From Conidiobolus incongruus B7586 (Eukaryota; Entomophthoromycota; Entomophthoromycetes; Entomophthorales; Conidiobolaceae): 28,867 nucleotides of DNA. The notes under the pieces were generated by a model that worked only from the letters and a program-made list of their open reading frames with translations, made no database searches and had not been told where the DNA came from. The stretch spans positions 1 to 28,867 of the forward strand of contig JNEM01013801.1 of the NCBI GenBank assembly GCA_000697335.1. The letters are read 5' to 3'. Positions 22,225 to 28,867 of the stretch are shown piece by piece. The position numbers were made by a program, and so were the translations under genes. The stretch's first letter is position 1; the number at the start of each line of letters is the position of its first letter.

Positions 22225-23745
22225 ATGATCCCTTTAAATCGATATCTAATCCACAAAACAATAATCAACAATTCACGACGATTATTCCAATATAAAAATA
22301 ATATAAATCCATCATGCCTGAAAAATTTTAGTACTTCAATAACAAAATTTAGTAATATTCAGAATTGGGAAGCTTTGAATCTGAACGAAGAATTGATAGA
22401 GTTATGTAAGTTGAATAAATTTGAAATGCCTAACCAAATACAATATAAGGTAAGTCACATTACATGCATTTATTTTTGATATCTTATAATTTTATAGGCT
22501 CTTCAAAACTTGTTAGATAATTATGATACCATTTTAGAATCCGAAACTGGTACTGGGAAAACCCAAGCTTATGTGATATTAACATTACAGAAACTTTTGA
22601 GTGTGCCGGAATCCAAAGTACCGAGGACGAAAAAACCTCTTGCGCTGATATTGGTCCCGAACAAAGAGTTGACTTGGCAAATTGGCAAAATGTTCTTAAA
22701 TTTTAAGCCTATTTTGGAGAAATTTAACATCCAAGTGAACTTTGACAAAAATGAATTCTACAAAGGGAATGATGAGGGCAGCAAATGCGTGTTCGTAGGG
22801 ACTCCAAGTAATTTGTTCAATAACTTGACGCAGAGAGAACTCAACGATTTGGCGGATGTTTTAGATAGTTTGGAGTTGTGTGTACTTGACGAGGTGGATT
22901 TTTTACTGTCGAGATCTTATTTGGTGCATACTAGATCCATGATTCCGTACTTGTATAAAATAGTTAAGCGCAATAGCGGTGTTTTTGGCTTAGTTGGAGC
23001 TACTTCAGGTGCCAAATCGTCGGAACCTTTCAATTCCAAATTGCTGGGGAAGTACTTTTACAATGCTAAGAGAGTGACTTCCAACGATTTACACAAATTA
23101 GTTGATAAATTGAGTATTCAACTGATCAGATCTGACCCAAAGCACACCACACCAGCACAAATTCAAGACTGGAAATTCGAGTCCTTACCCAACAAAATCT
23201 ACGACTTCATCAGCGAAACTCTAAATAAACGACCAGATCCCAACCGTCCCCAATCCGTCAACGCTATCATCTTCTGCAACTCCATCAACAGTGTCAAAAT
23301 GTATACTGAACACTTACAAACACAATTCGATCAATCCACATTCCAATTCCCTCACCAATACACAGTAAATGTCCAACAATTCCACAAGGAGCTACCAATT
23401 ACTGAACGCGAAGAAATCTTGAAACAAATCGTGCTAACAACGCACAAACCCATTGTCAACCTCATAGTCAGTACGGACATTCTCAGTCGAGGTATCGACC
23501 TCCCCCACATGGATTTAGTGGTACAGGCTGAACTTCCCACGAATATCACATCATACATCCATCGCAGCGGACGTACTGCCCGCTTCGACAGGTCGGGCAC
23601 TATGATCTGTTTTATTTCCAAATTGGACGGCCATTTGGGACAACTGATTTTACAGAATAATTTGGAGGCTGAGGCTGATCAAAAGTTGGATAAGATGTTC
23701 TCAAGGAGGAGAAGTTTGAATAAGAAAATGAAGCAAAAGCAATAG
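22225..23745 (+). CDS. Mitochondrial DEAD-box RNA helicase, Mrh4-like
   Basis: Two exons, 22225-22449 and 22498-23745, with a 48-nt intron (GTAAGT...TTATAG), give 490 aa. The family unwinds or remodels RNA with ATP; yeast Mrh4 acts on the large mitochondrial ribosomal subunit. Seen in order: a basic, Asp/Glu-free start (1-44, with NNSRRLFQY and FSTSITKF) typical of a mitochondrial presequence; a Q-motif FEMPNQIQ (66-73) that ends just before the intron; motif I SETGTGKT (90-97); LVPNKELTWQ (Ia); motif II DEVD (206-209) in place of DEAD; GATSG at the motif III place (242); STDILSRGID (V, 400-409); YIHRSGRTARFD (VI, 428-439); and a Lys-rich tail. An AATAAA lies 10 bases after the TAG. The Mrh4 label rests on the presequence, length and divergent motifs II and III. 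Another mitochondrial DEAD-box protein remains possible. Confidence 0.88.
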
Positions 23746-23888
23746 ACTTCAATGAATAAAAACAATAAGATATTAATGAATCAACTATAAACTTTCTTCA
23801 ATATCTCAAAATTTTCAAATTTTCAATAATGGTAAGAAACAAGTTGTAGGGTTTAAAAATGTAAAGAATTAAAATGACAAAAAATTGT

Positions 23889-23894
23889 AAAAAA
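23889..23894 (-). terminator. RNA polymerase III terminator of tRNA-Gly
   Basis: Six T in a row on the - strand, starting three bases after the discriminator base of the tRNA. This is the standard pol III stop signal. Confidence 0.8.
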
Positions 23895-23896
23895 CT

Positions 23897-23967
23897 TGCA
23901 ATGGCGGGGAATCGAACCCCGGTCTACCGCGTGGCAGGCGGTAATTATACCACTAAACCACCATTGC
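23897..23967 (-). tRNA. tRNA-Gly (anticodon GCC)
   Basis: A 71-nt cloverleaf on the - strand without intron. The acceptor stem GCAATGG pairs perfectly with CCATTGC, followed by discriminator A (23897). The D arm has the box A sequence GGTTTAGTGGTATAATTA, the anticodon stem ACCGC/GCGGT encloses the loop CTGCCAC with GCC at 23935-23933, and the T arm is CGGGG-TTCGATT-CCCCG (box B). CCA is not encoded, as usual in eukaryotes. It is close to the common eukaryotic tRNA-Gly(GCC) sequence. It lies 151 bases past the helicase stop, in the opposite direction. Confidence 0.97.
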
Positions 23968-24077
23968 TTGTTTTTATTCCATCATCCATATATTACAATT
24001 TTTAACTTTTCATCATCATTAATAAATTTATTCAATAAATATATTTTTTTAATATTAATACTTTTATTATTACCAAT

Positions 24078-25898
24078 TTATTTTTTAGATTTTCTAACAC
24101 TCTTCAATTGAGCATGATCCAAATCTTCAATATGTTGAAATAATTTATTGCGACTTGGAAATTCTTCACCACAGACTCCACACTATACAAATATTAATAT
24201 TTTTGACTTTGTTTAATAATTGAGAGTTACCTTGAGATTATTTGGAGTTTTATTCTTCTTTTTCTTTTCCTTAGATTTTTTAATATTTGACTGTGTACTA
24301 ATATCTTCAGAACCGTTTAATTGTTCTTGATCATTGATATCAAGATCATTTTGAGTGGTTAATGAAGTATTTAAAGTATTAAGGCTTTCAGCTTCTGGCA
24401 TTTCATCCAAATATTGAGTAGAGTCGATTACTTTCTTTTTCTTCTTTTTGGATTTAGATTTCATCGTGATTGGTAATGACATGTCAGGATAGTCTTGGTC
24501 TGTTGAAATGGGATCATTATCTAATTGTTGGTATAAATATTAAGTTGGATAAATTTATAAAAATTTAGAAACTACCTTTAGCATCCAACATAGGTGAGGT
24601 AGGAATCGAAATATTCTCAGGTGTAGCAACATCCGACAAGTGAACACTACCCAAATTACTGGATAACATTTCCTCCTGATCCATCATCTCACGCTTCAAA
24701 TCCTCCATTAATTTCAAATGCTTTTTGGATTTTTTATGGTTATTCATCTGAGCTAAACTTTGGAACAACTTGTCACAAACGATACAGTACAGTTCGTCAT
24801 CACCAAGGTCGTTGTCATCCATGGGATTGGTGTACAGATCGTTGTCTATCCACTCCATCTCTACGCGCTCTTGTTCCAGTTGGTCAGCCTCTGTGGTTTG
24901 AGCCCATTCCGGAACTTGGTAGTCTTGTAGTTTGATTTGGTTTCTCAGTTTCTCTTGCTTAAGTTGTTCCTGGTGTTGTTTTTGCTTCTCTTCGTTCAAC
25001 TGTTTCTGAGTTGCAATGTACTCCTTATATCTGGGATCTCTCTTTTGAACAAATTCTACCAAACTCTAAAAATTCAAATTAATATGGAATACTCAATAAT
25101 CTAAATAATAGCATACCCTGACAGTTTCATTAAATTTCTTCTTGCCAATTTCCCTAAATTTCAAATTATCTTTCTCTAACTGTCTTTTAATACGTCGCAT
25201 TGGGGCATCGTTGGGATTCACTTTATCCATCCAACTGAAAGTCTTCTGGGTGGAGTACGACTTCCATTGTGCGTAAAACTCTTTAATCTCTGGGAAATAA
25301 GGTGTCGTGGATGTGCCAAATTCTGGCAGGCCTTTGTTTTGATACTGCTGGGGATCTGAAAATTCAACATCTTGTTCGCTAATAAGTTGGAATAGTTCCC
25401 GATAGATTGTAAAGAATCCCTATTAAATTGATAAGTACTATCATAATTATATGATGTATTGATGAATTACATTATCATCATCACCAAATCCCCTATAACA
25501 AGAAGTGGAAAAGTAACCCATTAAATCGTCTACCGTTAAACCTCCGAGGTCGTGATGTTGAATATCGACTAAACCATCGATTAAGTATATACATCATATA
25601 AATTAATATGGAAATATACCTCCTCTCAAAATAGCTTCTTTATGATCGTCATACCAAGCCCTCTCATTAGGATCACTTAATACCTCATAAGCATTCTGAA
25701 TACTCATAAATATTTCTTTTGCTTCTTCCTCATTTTGATGATTTTTATCTAATTCTAGTTAATAACAATTCTATATTAATACATATTCCATTTACCAGGA
25801 TGATACTTTAAAGCCAACCGTCTATAAGCTTTTTTAATTTCTAAATCTGTACAATCGTCCTCTAATTCTAAAATTTTATAATAACAAATTTGCCTCAT
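24078..25898 (-). CDS. Jjj1/DNAJC21-type J-protein with two C2H2 zinc fingers
   Basis: Seven exons on the - strand (first exon to 25796, then 25748-25620, 25568-25471, 25419-25117, 25065-24576, 24520-24231, 24182-24078) give 505 aa from the ATG at 25898. Jjj1 stimulates Hsp70 on cytosolic pre-60S ribosomes to help release export factors. Seen: the J domain at the N-terminus ([47 protein letters not shown]); the WDRWxxF-like middle ([31 protein letters not shown]); a charged Gln/Glu/Lys coiled coil; a first zinc finger [19 protein letters not shown]; a Lys-rich stretch; and a second finger [19 protein letters not shown] at the very end, as in the family. An in-frame ATG at 25988 would add 30 residues. 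The 25898 ATG puts the start directly before the J domain, as in yeast. The HPD triplet spans intron 1. Introns are 47-55 nt. The gene is divergent from the DTD relic at 26270. Confidence 0.88.
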
Positions 25899-26269
25899 TG
25901 TGGTATTAACTAATTGTTGTCTATTGAATCTATTCACATTAGGATTTTTTGGGATGAAAACAGAATTTAAGTCAATTAGATTCTTCATTTATATTATGGG
26001 ATATTTAATAATAAGATATGAGGGAGGGATTTTCGGAATAGGTAATTAGATCTAGTCAATTAATTTATTTAGTAATACTATCAATACAATATCTATAAAT
26101 AACATTTTATCTCCTTTATTCAGCATTGTTCATTAATTTAGCGATAATCAACTATACAATATTCATTCTCATCCATTTTTTCCTTTAATATCAACATTCA
26201 TAATGAATTAGTACAATTAGTTGACCTAATGAAATCATTGAATAATTAATATTCAATTTTATTAGAGAG

Positions 26270-26962
26270 ATGAGAGCTGTATTTCAAAAAAGAGTATGTA
26301 TCACTGGTAATTATTCAATAATCCATACCAATAACTTATTGATCATACTACAGTTGACGGGAATATTTTTGGGGAAATCAATCGAGAACTTTGCGTTTTG
26401 GTGGGTATCACTCGGGACTATATAGAACAGAATATTGTATATATGCAATAATAATATATTTGTATGTTATCAATGCATTATAGTTTAATAGGGTTAAAAA
26501 ATCATCAATACACATATATTCGAAGATGACCTAGGGGACCACTGGTCTAAGATTGTCAAATATCTGGATTTGAAAGCTTTATCAGGCTCTTTGATCTCCT
26601 AATATTTTTAATATCATATTAATTCTTATAAGTGTCCTATTTACTGCCAATGTAAACTGTCAAAAGAGAAACAAACCCAATTTCCATGCCACTATGAAAT
26701 CGAATCAATCCTAGCAATTTTACAAGAATTATTTTGATTATATTAAAACAAGCTTACAAACTCGAAAAATTCAAGGTAACTGGCATGTATTAATATATAT
26801 ATATTTCGACATTGATAGATGAACAATTTGGAGTAATAATAGATGTTAAATATTAATGATGTACCCTTAATATTCACATTATATTCTAAGAAATTTGCGT
26901 ATGTGGAACTGAATCATAGTACTAAGAATAATAGTAGAGCTAATACTCAAACACCTTTTTAA
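26270..26962 (+). pseudogene. D-aminoacyl-tRNA deacylase (DTD), apparently broken
   Basis: DTD removes D-amino acids (and mischarged glycine) from tRNA. The family is easily traced in pieces: MRAVFQKRVCIT (26270-), intron 26306-26353, then VDGNIFGEINRELCVLVGI (26354-), KIINTHIFEDDLGDHWSKIV (about 26500-26558), QKRNKPNFHATM (about 26660-26698), QFYKNYFDYIKTSLQTRKIQ (to 26775), intron 26776-26818, and DEQFGVIIDV with the NDVPLIFTL end. The copy looks dead. A TAA stands in frame just before KIIN after the likely acceptor at 26491. The SQFTL active-site block is degraded to VLFTA, with no usable GT donor before it. A TAG interrupts after MKSNQS, and one extra base after IIDV shifts the frame. Both stops stand where Gln would fit. 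Sequencing errors in A-runs could explain the extra base but not all the defects. It is divergent from the Jjj1 gene, with about 280-370 bases between starts. Confidence 0.6.
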
Positions 26963-27850
26963 AGTTATTTGATAAGAATATATGATAATATATGAATTTA
27001 TCAGAATAATATTAATAATAAATGAACTTTTTGTTTATGATTGATTTCAAGACTGACAAATTAAATACTTAAGTCAATGATGAATTCAGAAGAGTAATAA
27101 TTTATAATTGTTAGTACCACTTCAAATATCAATTATGTTCAAATTTTTAACAATGTTTTGTTTTTAATAAGTCTGTAAACAAAGAACTTTGTTAGAAAAG
27201 TACTAGTAATACAATTTAATAAATTCTTTGTTAATCCTGCTTTTTAACATATTAAGATTATATATCTTAATACTCATTTACTATATTATCCTAGTGCTAG
27301 AAACTAGGATAATTGTATTAAGTTAGATTGTTGAGAAGTTATAGAATTAAGATACAGTTATATGGAGTTTTATTAGAAGTTCTTGATAAAGATTTAAAAT
27401 TAATTTCCTTCAAACAAATACATAGATGATTAGATAAATAAATAAATAAATCCCTTCTCTTTATATATTAATGGAATAAATTAATTTAAAAAAATAAAAT
27501 AAATGGTAAATTATAGGTAAACTAATATAAAGGGTAAATATATATAAACTAATTAGATAAAGATGTTACATTCCCTTTAAACTTTACTATAATATAGCAA
27601 AGTCTTTCTTCAAGTGGGTTTTTTAAACCTAAAGTTAAAATAAGCAAGTGTATAAGAGATATTAGCTTTATTTTCTTAATTAACATCATTTAATAGGTAT
27701 TTAAGCTATTACATATAATATTAGTTTTTTTTATGATATCTTCTATTATTAAGAATTTTATTTATTATATAATAAATAGTTTAATTATTAAAGTTAATAA
27801 GTAATGGTTTAAAAAAGTTTCTTTTAAAGGGAAGTTTTTAGTGGGATTTT
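26963..27850. other. AT-rich region with hairpins, no gene recognised
   Basis: Nearly 900 bases with no supported gene. The noticeable structure is a cluster of inverted repeats: AACAAAG-AA-CTTTGTT at 27178-27193 and the nested set at 27251-27322. Confidence 0.55.
27251..27322. repeat. Nested and competing inverted repeats
   Basis: An inner 9-bp perfect stem, TTATCCTAG (27286-27294) with CTAGGATAA (27304-27312), loop of 9 bases. It is enclosed by an 8-bp stem, CTTAATAC (27266-27273) with GTATTAAG (27315-27322). The left arm of the outer stem overlaps the right arm of another 8-bp hairpin, ATTAAGAT (27251-27258) with ATCTTAAT (27264-27271), so the two folds exclude each other. Confidence 0.6.
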
Positions 27851-27887
27851 TACACTAACTTATAAAAATAAGTTATAAAATCAAAAA
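27851..27887 (+). repeat. Copy A of a perfect 37-bp direct repeat
   Basis: Begins TACACTAACTTATAAAAA and ends ATCAAAAA. It is identical to 28787-28823, 936 bp away in the same orientation. Within it TAACTTAT and ATAAGTTA form an 8-bp hairpin with a four-A loop. Confidence 0.85.
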
Positions 27888-28786
27888 CATTTATATTTTT
27901 ACTAATAGCTTAATTAATATTTAATAAAATAAACTTAAAATAAATAATTAAAATTTATTATATTTATTAATAATATAAATCATTAAATAATAATATTTAG
28001 TTATTAATTGGTTAAAATATAAACTTTTAAATTTTACCTAAGGTGAGTTATAAATTTGTAAGTTTTTGATGATAAAAAAATTTAAACTTAGTATCTCTAT
28101 TTTTAACTTTTTTAACTTGTTTAAGTTTATAAGATATAAAATTAATTAACTTTTTATACTATCAAAAGTTAATTTTATCTTATATTCCTTAAATATATTT
28201 TTAAAACTGATTTAAATTTTTTATTAAAGGAAAAACTTTAATAGCTTTTTTTAATTAATTTTGAAAGTAATTAATCAAGTTATGATTAAAAAATTAAAAA
28301 AGGTACTTTATAACTATTATCTTATTATTTTTAAGCTATTTAATAATAAAAGTTATATTATAATAAAAATTATTATCTAATTAGAAAATAATATTAAATT
28401 GATTTAACTTATATTAATTAATTATTTTTTTCAATTTATTATTTAAAATACTTTAGTATATTTTAATATTAATTCCCCTATTAACTTTATAAAGATATTT
28501 TATATATAAAGATAATATATATCTTTAAATTATAATTAACTTACTATTATATTTTTAAATAAAATTAACATAATAGTTATAAAGTAATTCTATATCTTTT
28601 TTAAAATATCTAATTTATTTATTAAATTTATTAAATTATATTTTTGTTTTATTATATTAAATAACTTTATTTTGATTAATTTTAATTTTATATTAAAAGT
28701 GATATTTAAATTTTTACCTAGTTTTATAATAAGATTTTTTTAGTTAAAAGTATTTTTACTTAAAATATAAATAATATTTATATTAA
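27888..28786. other. AT-rich segment between direct repeats, no gene recognised
   Basis: About 900 bases, extremely AT-rich, without any open frame or recognisable protein similarity on either strand. The segment and its bounding repeats may be a decayed repetitive element, but I could not assign a family. Confidence 0.5.
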
Positions 28787-28823
28787 TACACTAACTTATA
28801 AAAATAAGTTATAAAATCAAAAA
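28787..28823 (+). repeat. Copy B of a perfect 37-bp direct repeat
   Basis: Identical to 27851-27887. The similarity stops at AAAAAT against AAAAAC, after which both continue as AT-rich DNA. It lies 44 bases from the window end, so any longer repeat unit cannot be judged. Confidence 0.85.
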
Positions 28824-28867
28824 TATATATATATTAATTAATAACTAAAATAATTGTATATATTAGA

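Noticed and set aside
23352-23621. 89-codon - strand frame
   Set aside because: Antisense to helicase motifs IV-VI.
23896-24111. 71-codon + strand frame with a hydrophobic tail
   Set aside because: It starts inside the tRNA-Gly gene and continues antisense into the last Jjj1 exon. The hydrophobic look comes from AT-rich sequence.
25749-25760. First acceptor of Jjj1 intron 1 as the main splice site
   Set aside because: It gives HPELDKN instead of HPDKN in the J domain and lies too close to the branch-like motif. The second AG restores the family sequence exactly.
26491-26712. Reassignment of TAA and TAG to Gln, to rescue the DTD gene
   Set aside because: TAG ends the helicase gene and membrane-protein copy 3, and TAA ends MED12, Jjj1 and the acidic protein at family-appropriate places. 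The DTD relic also has other defects.
27888-28786. Possible retroelement remnant between the 37-bp repeats
   Set aside because: No recognisable reverse transcriptase, integrase or capsid-like sequence on either strand. The repeats are too short to be called element ends.

Overview
The window looks like nuclear DNA of an AT-rich fungus. The evidence is split genes with very small GT-AG introns (almost all 47-57 nt), a fungal-type MED12, an Mrh4-like mitochondrial DEAD-box helicase, a Jjj1/DNAJC21 co-chaperone, and a eukaryotic tRNA-Gly(GCC) with a pol III T-run. I could not place the organism more exactly. Coding exons stand out as islands of higher GC in a background that is mostly A and T. 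All splice models below were built by hand from reading frame, GT-AG borders and family similarity.

Positions 1-11,200 are an accessory half. First comes an AT-rich stretch with no gene, then a complete-length mariner-type DNA transposon (1510-2819) whose transposase frame is unshifted but full of transition-type stops. After it lies a tandem family of three copies of a small single-pass membrane protein gene on the + strand: a wrecked copy at about 2925-3793, an intact copy at 6879-7792 and an intact copy at 10280-11184. Between the copies, on the - strand, sit two short GC-rich genes or gene relics (5839-6274 and 8866-9072) that look distantly related to each other, so the array may be a duplicated two-gene unit.

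Positions 11,600-26,300 are a conserved housekeeping half. It holds an unrecognised acidic, probably nuclear, five-exon protein (11607-13327, -), MED12 of the Mediator kinase module (14449-20069, -, seven exons, 1763 aa), a mitochondrial DEAD-box RNA helicase (22225-23745, +, two exons), tRNA-Gly (23897-23967, -) and the ribosome-biogenesis J-protein Jjj1/DNAJC21 (24078-25898, -, seven exons). Divergent from the last is a D-aminoacyl-tRNA deacylase gene that appears broken (26270-26962, +).

Positions 26,963-28,867 are again extremely AT-rich with no gene I can recognise. They carry nested inverted repeats near 27.25-27.32 kb and a perfect 37-bp direct repeat 936 bp apart. The genes do not form one pathway. 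Points most worth following up are the RIP-like decay of the mariner element, the two-gene tandem array, tandem splice acceptors in MED12 and Jjj1 that would change the protein sharply, and the decayed DTD gene.
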